DNA from: Thinopyrum elongatum | Taxonomy: Eukaryota; Streptophyta; Magnoliopsida; Poales; Poaceae | Direction: 5' to 3' | Assembly: GCA_011799875.1 (NCBI GenBank) | Contig: CM022298.1 | Span: 725,740,181-725,804,180 of the forward strand | Length of the DNA: 64,000 bases | Part shown: positions 35,001-45,480 of the stretch, one piece after another | Layout of the letters: every line of letters begins with the position of its first letter | Numbering within the stretch: position 1 is the stretch's first letter | Translations under genes and position numbers: made by a program | Notes under the pieces: model-generated | Told to the model about the DNA's origin: nothing | The model's database searches: none | Seen by the model: the letters and a program-made list of their open reading frames with translations, nothing else

Positions 35001-36178
35001 GGCCCGATAGCACTAACCATCACGCGGGAATAAATATGGGTACTCTGCGTCGTATACTTCAGCCGAAGCTTTCTAGACGTCAGCGACTGAGCGGCGCGCG
35101 CCGAGTTGCACTGGGAACGCCCGTCCTTGTTTAAGGGGGCCAGGTCTGCTCTCGGCCGCGTACGCAACGTGCAGGAGCGTACGGGGCGAGGGCCCAAGAC
35201 CCTTGGGGGCATAGGTTAGTCCGGCGTGCTGACCTCTCTGTTGAGTTTTCGGTCGGGTTGCGGTGTGTTGTTTAGCCGAGGCCGGGCAGGACCCAGAAAA
35301 TGTGTCCGGCCGGAGTTAAGCGAGCGTGGTGGGTAAGTTGGTGCACCCCTGCAGGGAAGAAGAAAACATCTATCGATAGCCGGATCTTCGGTAACGGACG
35401 CTCGGAGTTGTATCCACGTTGGTACAACTAGAATTGGTTACTTGTGTTGAGATAAGAGATATAGGGCTCTGGGATCGCTTTCTCGCAGGGAGTCAAGGAA
35501 GGATCTCTGGCCGAGGTTGATAACACTACTACTACTTTACATTATGCTAATCTGCAATCTTCTAATGCTGCAAGACCGCTGAAGATGCTAGTCTTCGATA
35601 GGACTGGGCCTTCCCTCTATTCTGGCATTTCTGCTGTCTAGTCCACATTTACAGCCATTCTTTGATACCGATGCATACATAGAATATATCTGATGTAAGT
35701 CTTGCTGAGTACTTTGGATGAGTACTCACGGTTGCTTTGCTTCCTCTTTTCCCTACCCGCTTGATATAACCAGACGACGGAGCCCCAGAGCCAGCTGCCC
35801 CTGCTGACGATGGCGGTTACTACTACTACCCTGCCGGCGAGTACTACTACGAGGAGCCGTGCGATGACCAGGAATAGGATCGGAGGTACCCAGGCCGGAG
35901 GCCTGCGCCTTTCGATCATAGCTTTTGTTTTGCCCCGCCTTCTTGAAGGCATATCTGTTAAACTTCATGACTGTACTCAGTTATCTAATGCTTCCGCTGA
36001 TGCTTGTTTGACATCCGGCTTTTGTATTCGAGCCCTCGAGGCCCTGGCTTGTAACATAAAGCTTGTATGACTTTTATTTGTTTTAGAGTTGTGTTGTGAT
36101 TCCTTCAAGTGAGTCCTTAGGCTTGATCATGTGCATTTGCGTGTATGGTTAGTGCACGATTAAGCCGGGGGCATCACA
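32046..36178 (+). repeat. Solo LTR of Gypsy family A (4133 bp), TSD TCCCC
   Basis: It begins TGTAACACCCCTGTTG and ends GGGGGCATCACA, flanked by TCCCC at 32041-32045 and 36179-36183. It is full length and uninterrupted, so it is the reference copy of the family A LTR in this window. It keeps the GC-rich block at about 32520-33500, the motif cluster at 34497-34700 and all terminal segments. It lies between the splice donor and acceptor of the antisense gene, so it is an intron insertion. No internal sequence remains. Confidence 0.95.
34497..34700 (+). repeat. Four spaced GAGGGTGATTCCTC-type motifs (solo LTR)
   Basis: Copies lie near 34499, 34567, 34632 (GAGGGTGGTTCCTC) and 34685. Position and spacing are the same as in the LTR at 21661. 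Confidence 0.8.
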
Positions 36179-36650
36179 TCCCCTGCACTTAGTTGCATGA
36201 TCATTGGTCATTTTCTTATGGTTCTGTTGTTGTCTTTGTTGCAGGCCCTTTGCCGGCCATCCAGATTGATGACGCAGGGGAGCGGCTTCGGGAGGTTGCC
36301 TCCGTTGCAGAGCAGATGACTACCGCGCTGGGGTCGCTGCTGGTACTTTATTTGCTGGGCATCCCGGCTTGACGTCTGACCTCGAGGTCGTCCTCAAGTT
36401 GCTTGTGGATTCCTCCAATCAACTCGATGATTGGATGTACTCTGCTGCTTTCAATGGAGCTCGGCAGGTACTGGCCGGCGTCCGGGCTCATTATCCCAAC
36501 ACTAACCTCTGGACAATTGTGAGGCCTCCTGCTGGGAGCCCGAATCCACAGCTGTTCTTGCAAGAAGTTGTTGAGGAGGCCGAATGTGCTGCCGGGGTCT
36601 GTCCCCTGCAAAATATCATTAAAAGGCGTCCCAGTGCGGGTAGCTCATAG

Positions 36651-37268
36651 AGCGGAAGTTTGTAGGAAAACTTATAAGGGTACTTTTTGTGTACTATGTT
36701 ATAACAATTTGTTTTGTGTCATTTAGAACCTGCCATTTGCTGTGTTGTATGACATCTTAATATCCGCTGGGAGAAGCCCGCGCCCGACCAAATATGCGCG
36801 TGTTAGCGTTGGCCATGTGGATGGGGGCCCCTTGCGAGCACGGCATGCTGGTCTATGGCGCTATGCACTGACATTGACGGCGAGCTCTGGGTCGGTTCTC
36901 TGCATATGTTAAGACTTGTCTGAACTCTAGCGACTAGGTTAGGCCGTAAGCCTGTGGACCTTCTGCCTGTTTGGCAGGAGGTCTGTGTACCATGAATGTA
37001 GCCCCCGTACTTGTACTTTGAAGGGTCAACCCTTATTGCTGAGCTGCGCGGGGGGGGGGGGGGGGGGGGGGGGGTGGGGGATAAACGATGCAACCCCTGA
37101 GTCACGAACAAGGAGATCTCTCGTACCATACGCAAAGAAATCCAATGGGGTTTCAGTACTTGATACTTTGTGTACTTCATTTAGTGATCATATAGTGTAA
37201 CAAAACAGAAGTGTTTGCGTAACAAATCACTTTATTGCCTGTCTGGTACATGATCGAACTAACTATGA
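36651..37268. other. Non-coding stretch between antisense gene and protease, with a 25-base G run
   Basis: No coding region is recognisable. A run of 25 G at 37050-37074, then T and five more G, is the main feature. The two opposed genes converge here, so their transcription ends may lie in this stretch. Confidence 0.6.
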
Positions 37269-38090
37269 TTATTCCACGAAGTCATACTGATGAAAAGGAA
37301 ATTCATGTTTGAAAAGTAAATGACAGGAATTAAAAGTAATAGTGGTAGGTGTGCTGCGGAGGCCTTGATGATTTGGCATGCTTCTCCGGCCTCCCATCCT
37401 TTGTTGGAGGAGAGGTCTACAATAGGTGTTCATCCTTCTGTGGAGTGGTTCCTCCTGGCGCTCTTCTTGGTCCAGGTATATTTCTTCTGCAGGGTCCATG
37501 AGAGGTCGCCGCTCCCAACCATACCTGGGGAATTTCCGTGTCCGAGGTGTTCGTCGGGCCTCTGTATGTTCTGCCCTCCATCCCGTGACCACTTTGAGGT
37601 TGGCCTTTTCTGATCTTATCACTTGCAAGGGGCAGCCATGAAGTGTGATGACGCCCTGTGGGCCTTGCATCTTCATCTGCATGTATGTGTAATGCGGAAC
37701 GGCCATAAATTTGGCAAAGGCCGGTCTCCCCAGGACGGCATCGTACCCCGCGACGAATGGGACGACCTCGAAGCTGATGAGTTCCCATCTACGGATACTT
37801 CCGTTGGCAAAGATGACCTCCAGTGTAATTTCCCCCAAGGGCTCTGCCTTCCGTCGCGGGATTATGCCTTGGAACTCCGTGTTGGAGGGGCAGAGGACGT
37901 CCAATGGTATGTCCCTCCGTTCCAGTGTCTTTGTATCAAGTATGTTGATTCCGGAGACCCCGTCCATTAGGACTGCTGGGATACAGAGGCCTCCGATTAT
38001 AGAACTGAGGACGAGTGGTAGGCTCCCCGGCCTCTGGAAAAGGACCGGGTGGTCGGCTTGGCCGAAGGACATGGTTTGTTCTTACCACTC
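37269..38090 (-). pseudogene. Tat-like Gypsy aspartic protease region
   Basis: The minus-strand frame is open for about 267 codons. It has GGLCIPAVLMDGVSGINIL where retroviral-type proteases carry the catalytic D-[ST/G]-G-[SA] loop, then FEVVPFVAGYDAVLGRPAFAK, matching the conserved ILGRP-type flap end of Tat and Athila proteases. The active-site loop reads DGVSG instead of the usual DGGSS, which is probably a damaging change. A C-terminal tail rich in Arg, Glu and Pro follows and ends near 37269. RT should follow but does not. Confidence 0.75.
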
Positions 38091-38099
38091 TAGGTACCT

Positions 38100-40435
38100 G
38101 GAGCTCCTTCGTGCCCTTGTATGGTGGTGCTGGCATACGACCTTGTCATGCCGTCGCGCCTCGGAGATCATGTTTACCCTCCGGATGACTTTGGGAAAGG
38201 CTCTCTGGTTCTGTCCCTAGGCCTGCTGCTCGGGGGTTGGTGCTGGCACCGAGGGGGCTGCATTGTTGCCGCCTTCATTGCCTGTGGCTGCTGGGTTACC
38301 CTTCTCGTGGAGGAGCTGCTCATTGAGACCGCAGTCCCGTGTCGAGTGTTGGGCCCTGTGATTTCCATAGCTGTGATATACACAGGGTCCATTGATTATT
38401 TCCTCATATGTGCGGGGGTTGCGTCTGGGCTTGCCGTTCGAACGCTGCTTTTTTGCGCCGGCCTCATCTGTTTTGTTGGCCGCTGTGATGAGCTCGGAGT
38501 CTTGCTCTTCTTTGCGTTTATGGTCTTCTTTATTCTTGGAGCTTCGGCTTTTTGGGGCCTCTGACCCCGTGAGATCAGTGGCCTTCGTCCCTGGCATAGG
38601 CCGGCGCCCCGCTCGAGCCGTCTCCTCGCCCGTGGCGAAGTCATTAGTGACCTTCATGAGTGCGGCTAGGGATGTAAGCTTGCCCTCTCACCTCTGCTTC
38701 CCGAGTTTGTGCCAGAATAGGGGGTCTTGTGCACCGCTGACGAATGCTTCAATGGTTGTCTCGTCTGAGATGCTGGACAGTGTGTTCTTCTTTTTGAGCC
38801 AGCACGTGACGTAGTCACAGACCAACTCCTTGTCCTCCTGGATGATGTTGTGGAGGTCGGCTCCGCTCCCTGGTCGGTGGTAGGTTCCTTCGAAGTTGTT
38901 GAGGAAGACGTGCTCAAAATCCATCCAATTATGGATGGAATTGGGAGGGAGCCCGCTTAGCCAGGAGCGCGCATGTCCTGTTAGGTATAGGAGTATGTGT
39001 CGGAGGGCGTTGCCTATGTCCCCGTTAGCCATTTCAACCGCCGTCAGGTAGTTTTTCAACCAGTGCTCTGGTTTTGTGTCGCCTGAATATTTCTCGACGC
39101 CGCGGACGACGAAGGTTGGGGGAACGGGTGGGATATCACTTCTTGCCCGAAGCATGCTGGTGCAATGCTTGAAGTGAGCGAGGTGAATCTTGATGGAGGA
39201 GCCCCCGGGTGTAGTCCGTTCATTTCCTCTCTTGCCCATCTGTCGTGCTGGTGACGAGGTCGTCCCATTGGTGTAGGGCTCGTGGGTTGTAGGGCCGCAA
39301 GCTGTTGCAGGACGACAGCCGATATTGGCTGCCGTAAGTGTGACCGCGGCCGCCGACGCGGCCTCTGGACCTTGGATAAGACGCTTTCGGTACCTGCCAG
39401 CTTGTCCCTTGAGCGCAAGATGTTGTCCTGGAGTCCCACCGTCCAATGGAGCACGTGGGTGAGGCCGGCCAGGAGTTTAGGATCTCCTGGTGCTGTTTGC
39501 AGCCGGTCTGCGAGCGCCACCACTGCTTGAGGGCCGCGGGCTGGGGTTGGAGGCGTAGGCGGTGCGAGCTCCGTGGCCGGCTCGTCGAAGCTGATTCCCC
39601 GTTCCTGACCTCGGTTGGCCAGGTCATTGAGGAGGTTTCGTGGTTGGCGACGTGGGCGACGCAGGCGTTCGCGCGTCATTGTCTCGTTCCACCGAGCCTC
39701 ACGGGCCGAGACCTCCAGCATTTTCTGTTGGAGCGTGAGTTGCGTGTTCAGCTGGGACACACGTATGGCCTCCAGCATCCTTGACGCTGGGTCGGTGCCG
39801 GCTATGGGTGTTGTGAGGTAGTTCAAGGCGTATCCCGTCACCGGTGGTAGTGCAGACGTCATATTTCGGAGGGCTGCCGCAGCCGTGGTGGGGCCTGCCG
39901 GTGAGCTCAGGGGGAGGCCTATGCTGATTTGCGGTTGAGCCATCAGCACTAGGTTGGTTTGTGGCTGTGTCGTGGCGTTTATCGGCCCCGACGCCAGAGG
40001 TCCGGAAGCTATGGCATCCGTCGCGGCTGTCGTGCGCGGCACGTTGATTGTTTGTTCCGTCATCATGACCTGGTGAAGGAAGATCGCATGTGGGGCCTCA
40101 GACTAAGATGTCTCTTGGCCAATGGAGTCATCGGTTGCTGAGTCTGTGGACGACCCCGCTTCTCCCCAGAGGTCGGAGTACGTGACCTCGCGGAAAGGCT
40201 GGAGGCCGGCGTTTTCGTCCTCATTAGAGAGATGGATTGGCGACGCCTCGCCCTTTTCGTCATCTGAGTCTAAGGCGATGCTGATCGCGTCGGTGTTTTC
40301 ACGGGGGTCTGGGTCGACGACGAGGCAGTCCTCTGACGCCTGGTTTAGGAGGCAACCGCCGCAAACCATTGCGATCAGCTGGATTGCTGGTGTGGTCTCC
40401 ATTTTGTAGGTAGTACGGGGGTAGTTCCCGGGTCC
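38100..40435 (-). pseudogene. Tat-like Gypsy gag, with a stop and frameshifts
   Basis: The likely start METTPAIQLIAMVCGG lies near 40401. An acidic N-terminal segment is followed by a TAG at about 40100, then the same frame continues through a Pro/Thr/Ala-rich region. The frame changes near 39250. The capsid-like core then runs with FVVRGVEKYSGDTKPEHWL, WLSGLPPNSIHNWMDFEHVF and YHRPGSGADLHNI (about 39130-38860). Another frame change precedes a zinc-knuckle-like segment CVYHSYGNHRAQHSTRDC near 38340. This core resembles retrotransposon gag domains of Tat elements. It cannot make a full gag in its present state. Confidence 0.78.
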
Positions 40436-40659
40436 CGTTCGGCCCGGCGGTGCCACATATTTTTTAGATCGAACACGGCAGCTGCGGGGCTCGTTGGGAG
40501 GTCCCCGAACGGTGAGGCTGGCCGGTGGGATGATGTCGACCCGGCCCGCCCTATCGGCGGTGAATGTCAGGGAGCCAAAGGTTAGGCTTTCCCCCGGCGG
40601 TAGGCCGCTGGAAGCAAAAGAAGATCCGATCTAGGATCGGTCTCCAGCCAACGCTGCCC

Positions 40660-40676
40660 GTGCCTGGCGCGCCAAC
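40660..40676 (-). other. Primer-binding site of the Tat-like element
   Basis: On the minus strand GTTGGCGCGCCAGGCAC follows the LTR end. TGGCGCGCCAGG-type sites are common in Tat-lineage elements and differ from the tRNA-Met site of the family A Gypsy elements. Confidence 0.7.
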
Positions 40677-41121
40677 TGACGGAGTGAATTCCCGTCAGAT
40701 CCCTTGGTAGGGGTCCAAGCGCTGCTGGAAGTCATGGATAGGAGGTCACACGAGGGGTCTATCCAGGTTCGGGCCTCCGGAGAGTAATACGCTACATCAT
40801 GCTAGTTTTGATGATTCATAGTGGAGGGATACCTCATGCGAGAGATTACAATGGTGTATGAGATTACTACCGAGAGTTTTCCTATCTGTTGATAGATGAT
40901 CAATGGGTACCCTAGACCTCCCTTTCTATAGGCAGGAGAGGTCTAGGGTTTTACAAGGCAGATGCGATCTGGGGCGCTGCCGCCCCCAGTCTTGGGCGTC
41001 AAGAAAGTCATCATGCCTCCTAGGGTTTGCATCGTGTCTTGGGCCTGGCGGGCCCCTTGTGGTTGATGAGGCCGGGCTCCTTGGCGTTAGCCACCCCCGG
41101 TACAGGACCCCATCACCCGCA
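40677..41121 (-). repeat. 5' LTR of the Tat-like element (445 bp)
   Basis: On the minus strand it runs from TGCGGGTGATGGGGTCC to GAATTCACTCCGTCA, next to the primer site. A TATA-like CCTATAGAAAGG lies near 40930. Boundaries are set from TG/CA ends and primer-site position, because the partner LTR is not in the window; the outer edge may be off by a few bases. Confidence 0.6.
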
Positions 41122-41711
41122 GACTAAATACTAAAACCATGAGAAATCGATTCAGAAGGGAACTACATGCATGGACAATATATTGCGTGGAAACTCACTT
41201 GCGTGGAACTGGGCCTTAATAGATAGCACACACAATAGAAATTGCAGTTACATTTCCTAAAAATGCATGATATCACAAATTTAAGATAAATGATATGCAG
41301 TTTTAGGTTATTGAGATTTATGAAAAAATCGAACAACTGTCACATAGGAAATATACTTAACATTGGTAAAAATATTCTAGAGACTGTATAGAAACTTGTT
41401 AATTTTTCAAGTAAATTCCAAATAAAAATATGACATTTTAGGAGGTGATATTCCAAAGACTGTCAAATTCAATATATACTCAATTTGCATTCGCAAAATG
41501 TAAAAAGGTATGAATTTAGCACAAACGATGATTTCTCAATGTTCATCACTATTATTTCATCAATGAATAGACATGTCAAAAATAAATAGGTTCAATTTCA
41601 AGTTGTGGTCAGACTTCAACTTGCCTGGTAGGATTAGATCCACCATTGGTCCGTAGCTATTTACTCTACCCAAAGTGCGGTTTATTTTTCTCGATATGCA
41701 CTCCATATTAA

Positions 41712-42132
41712 GGGCATCTTTGGATTGTAAGATTTTCATAGATATTTTAAAGGATTTGAATCCATTGGGATTTTTCCTATAAAGACCATTGGTCCAAAAG
41801 ATTGGGGTTGCCTAATTCCTATAGAGTGTGTTGCAATACCGGCCACAATTTCCGTATGAATCTCAACATTTATTCTTCCTTTGCAAAGTCCAATGCTCAA
41901 ATTCTCCCCCCCCCCCCCCCTCTCTCTCTCTCTGTGTGTGTCTCTATTTCCTCCTCCATTTAAAAAAAAACTTACTCCTCTAAAAATTTTGTGTTTATTT
42001 CTTGTGCAGCAGTCAAAGACATGACATGCAAAATTCTTTGTTTTGAGACCCCGTAGGAATCCACTGCTCATTACCTCTCGGGTTCGCATTTTTCCTATTC
42101 CAATGTTTTTCACTCATGTGATCCAAAGAGGC
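41712..42132. mobile_element. Probable Harbinger-type MITE (421 bp)
   Basis: The ends GGGCATCTTTGGATTG and, inverted, GCCTCTTTGGATCAC form terminal inverted repeats of about 12 bases with one mismatch. They are flanked by TAA (41709-41711) and TAG (42133-42135), a TWA-type target with one change. It has no coding capacity. A C run and CT/GT microsatellite at 41906-41940 lie inside it. Confidence 0.45.
41906..41940 (+). repeat. C-run and CT/GT microsatellite
   Basis: A run of 15 C is followed by CT and GT dinucleotides. Confidence 0.85.
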
Positions 42133-42540
42133 TAGAATGAGCTGGAATTAGTTAGTATTGACATTTTCACAGAGACATTCTTTTTCTGTGCATATTGAGT
42201 TATAGAATTGTCTTTGTAGTTTATTGTGTAAATGCTTGTGGATTCCCCGGAGATAGGCAATTTTAGGTGACTCGGATTTATATGTAAAATTGAACAACTG
42301 ATAACCATAAGAAATATTTAATTTGGATAGATATTTGGTGAAGACTACATGCATAGGCCAACTTAATTGCTTTTTCAGTTCAATTCCAAACAAAAGTATC
42401 ATATGTAGGGGAGTTGATATTCCAAATACTCTAAAATTCAAGATCATACTCAATTACACTCACAAAATGTGAAAATTATGAATTTAGCATAAGAACTATT
42501 TACTCAATGAATGTTCATCACTTCATCAATGAATATCCAC

Positions 42541-43819
42541 ATGTTTTTTCGAAACAACAATGTTGTGCATACGATGGTTTCTGTATGATCTTAGGACTAC
42601 AAACTACTTGCACCATTGGATTGACTCGTTCTTTAAATCTGAATGGCTTGGAATTGCGTCGTACAGGAATCGGACATCAAATTGTCGTATACATAGCTAT
42701 TCCGTTTTTGAAAAGGGGAAGCCCCGGCCTCTGCATTGGTGGATGCATGCGGCCAATTTTATTGCAACATTAAGTTCGTATAAACCGTAAAAGAAAATTA
42801 GCAAGAATCTTAAAGGCATAAGCTGACCCAGAGCAACATGAACAAATATCCACATGTAGAAATGGATCCTTTAATGCTTGCACAATCAATTTTGCTAGCC
42901 TATCCATAGCTAAAGGATTCCTATGTTTATTTCGAGTGCACCATCCAAAAGCATTGTGCATTTTGTTGTGCAAGTGCACAATGCCTTAAACTTGTGCATT
43001 TTGTAGCTACGCCTATCCAATGGCTTCAATTCCTTGAGAAGGGAGAAAGAAAAACATTCCAGTCATTGATGTAATAAGGGGTTGGTGAATTGGAGAGATT
43101 CCACCACGTATTTCATTGTACACTTTAATTTGGAGTTTGGACCAAGCTAAAGACTCGATCGAGATGACAAGTCTGATCTTCGTAATATGTCCTCTCGATC
43201 GAGTACAAATTAAACACAAACTTGGCTTGCTTATCCATAGCTAAAGAATGCCTAGATAAGCTCACCTTGATACAACTAGGTGATAAGGGTTTCATGAATC
43301 CAAGAAAAACTTGTTCCAGTCTTTGTTGGCTAGTCTAACGGTTTTAATGTATAGTCCGCGGTTTCATGTGTAGCATGCATGCATTGCACCGTGCATGATA
43401 TTCCAAACCAACTGGAACACCAACTAGCAGTGGCGGCGTCAGGATTGGGCCAGCCCCGGGCAGCCTTCGAGCACTGTAGAACAGTGATTACTACAGTCAA
43501 CAAAGGGATTGGGCCTCTCGGCGCGGCCCGGGCTGCCTAGGGCATATGACCACACACAACACTCACATATGGCGTGGCCTACTGAAGCATGAAAATAGTT
43601 TTCATAAAATTTCATAGCTTGAAACTATTCAAATTAACATATGTTCCCAGTACCCATGTCCTAAAATGTCCACGGGCAGTTTTCTCAGCTTTTAATCGCA
43701 GCGCAAACCAATCGCAGTATGTTTTGAGGGTGATGTGAATTTTTCATGTTGATTTGTTGGTAAACAAAATTAAACAATCCTTTCACGATGAGGAAGTGAA
43801 TTAATTAGAATTTTTGCAC
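42541..43819. other. AT-rich intergenic stretch without recognised genes
   Basis: Only short accidental open frames are present. A TATCCATAGCTAAAG sequence occurs twice (near 42900 and 43231). A short GC-rich inverted-repeat-like patch lies near 43430-43545. I see no gene or confident element. Confidence 0.5.
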
Positions 43820-43993
43820 CAGTGATCCCGCCGACGCTCCAAACCAATCTCCGTGATCTGGATCTGTGTGCGATATGCTCCCGGTCCTGGTCCCGGCCAC
43901 CGTCATAGTCTTCGGCGTGCTCCCTGGGGTGCGCCGTCGTAATACACATAAAACCCTAGGAGGTGTAGGGGGTGGGTGACGTTGAGGAGGTCC

Positions 43994-45480
43994 ATGGAAG
44001 GAGTTGCAGGGATGATGAAGGGGCTCAAGCTCTCGGAGTAAGAGAGGAAGGGGGTGAAGATCCGGATCTCAGAGCGGGAGAAGGGTAAGAAGATGGAGGT
44101 GCAGGCGGTGGGCAAGGTCCTGTCGGACAAACTGGTGCGTTAGGATGCGATCTCACTTTCTTTGGGGCGGGTGTGGTGCCCGATCAAGGGGACGGACTGT
44201 AAGGAGGTGGGCGAAAATTTGTTCTTATTCACATTCAATCAAGATTCAGGGAAGAGGAAGGCACTCGAGGATGGGCCATGGATGTTTGATAAAGACCTGG
44301 TGGTGGTGGAGGATTATGTACCAAGTAGGCGTATGGAGGACTATGCGTTCAACAACATCCCGGTCTAGGTGCGGGTGTTCGGCCTCCCTCTAGGTATGAT
44401 GAGTGAGGATTCGGCAGAGGTGATCGGTAATATCATTGGGAGTTTTGTGGAGGCAGACACGGGTAGGGATGGGAAGGCGGTGGGGAAGTTCATGAGGGTG
44501 AAGGTCAGGATGTGTATTGACAAGCCTATCATGAGAGGGTTCACTCTTGAGGATGATGATGTGGAGAGAGAGGCTCGACAGAGGAAGAAGAAGGGCAAGG
44601 CTGGTGAGGAGGAAGAGGAGGAAGAGGAGGAAGGAAAATGGTGCAGATTCGAGTACGAGTTCCTCCCGGACTTCTGTTATACGTGCGGCATCATTGGTCA
44701 TGGCGAGAAGGACTGTTCGAAGAAGCTCAAGAGGGGGAGGAGGCTCAATTTGGTAGGTGGCTCAAGGCAGATATGGGGCAGAGGAGAAGAAGTTCAGATG
44801 ATGGTGCTTGGAAGAGTGGTGGCCGGGTGCTGGGAGGGAGCAGAAATTACGGGCATGGGAGAGATAGTGTCAGATCGGGCAGCGGCAGTGACAGCCTCAC
44901 CTGGCGTAAGGAGAGCTCTAGGGGGAGTGGGGGAGCGGTTGGGAGGGCGAATAAGGGCGAGGAGGTGACAAGCCCGATGAAGAATACCCAGGAGGCTAGT
45001 AGAGGGGGCAATCCACGGAAGCTGCTGCTCGGTTGTGATGGGACTGAGATGACCAAAGGGGAAGCAGACACGAAGGAGAAGGGTTTGCAGCCACCAAGTT
45101 CAGATAATATTGAACCATCTCAGTAGCTCATGCAGGTTGATCCTCCTACACTGGCCGAGCAGAATCAGCAAGCCGAGGTGTCTGAAGGAATGGGGAGCAA
45201 TTCGGGGAGCAAAGTGGTGGTGGCACAGAGTGAGAAGGAGCATACTAGAAGGAAGTTTAGGAGGAAACCTAGGGAGTCTGGCATACCATCTGGAGACTTG
45301 AAGTGCCAGGATGTGCTTGGGTCAAAACGGGGCCACGATAGGGAGGAGGACGTAAGTGATGGAAAGAGAGGCAAGGTGGATGTGCAGGAGGGAGACCAAG
45401 GTGTAGGAGGAGATGGTGTACCGACAAGTAATGCATGTATATCAGCCGGGCTGCAGGAGCAGCCCCGCCAGGCCCAATGA
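43994..45480 (+). pseudogene. LINE ORF1 (DUF4283-like domain and CCHC zinc knuckle)
   Basis: From the ATG at 43994 the frame can be followed through in-frame stops at 44039, 44141 and 44366. Between them are VWCPIKGTDC, LFLFTFNQDSGKRKALEDGPW and, after the third stop, VRVFGLPLGMM. This is the pattern of the DUF4283 RNA-binding-like domain of plant LINE ORF1. The third stop (TAG) sits where a tryptophan is expected. A Glu-rich run (about 44604-44640) precedes the CCHC knuckle CYTCGIIGHGEKDC (44679-44720). The frame shifts near 44740 to FGRWLKADMGQRR and continues past a TAG at 45124 to the end. The product would be the nucleic-acid-binding ORF1 protein; it is dead. Confidence 0.85.

Larger units (their letters stand above)
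30171..36650 (+). pseudogene. Spliced antisense gene of the Tat-like element, C-terminal exons, coiled coil
   Basis: Exon-like blocks with consensus splice sites lie at 30171-30685 (TTTTGTCAG before, GTAAGT after), 30763-~30900 (GTAAGT), ~30991-31323 (GTATGA), 31449-~31563 (GTGAGT), ~31652-32026 (GTTCGT), and 36246-36650. The first has a basic KKRKGA patch and a long Asp/Glu run. The fifth encodes about 120 residues of heptad-like, Glu/Gln/Ala-rich coiled coil. The last encodes a helical C-terminus ending at TAG 36648. A TAA near 30886, a TAG near 31501 and a frameshift near 36345 break it. The N-terminal part would lie left of 30111 and is lost. It resembles plant 'putative gypsy type transposon' proteins in layout; its function is unknown. 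Confidence 0.6.
30111..41121 (-). mobile_element. Tat-like Gypsy remnant with antisense gene, no pol
   Basis: Read right to left: a 445-bp LTR (41121-40677), a primer-binding site with TTGGCGCGCCAGG, gag (about 40435-38100), and protease (38090-37269). A gene on the opposite strand (30171-36650) follows, with its 3' end facing the protease. RT, RNase H and integrase are absent between the protease and the antisense gene. The far 3' end and 3' LTR are missing, because the plus Gypsy LTR ends at 30110. A separate solo LTR is nested at 32046-36178. An extra antisense gene is known in Tat-lineage elements such as Grande; assignment to that lineage is inferred from layout, primer site and gag. Confidence 0.75.
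41303..42540 (+). repeat. Diverged direct duplication (41303-41577 and 42253-42540)
   Basis: Two ~280-bp segments align in the same orientation. Both open GCA.TTTTAGGT, share GAACAACTG, GATATTCCAAA and CTCAATT.CA..CGCAAAATG-like stretches, and end TTCATCAATGAATA. They are about 70-75% alike by eye. The intervening ~675 bases hold the probable MITE and a C/CT microsatellite. No coding sense was seen. Confidence 0.7.
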
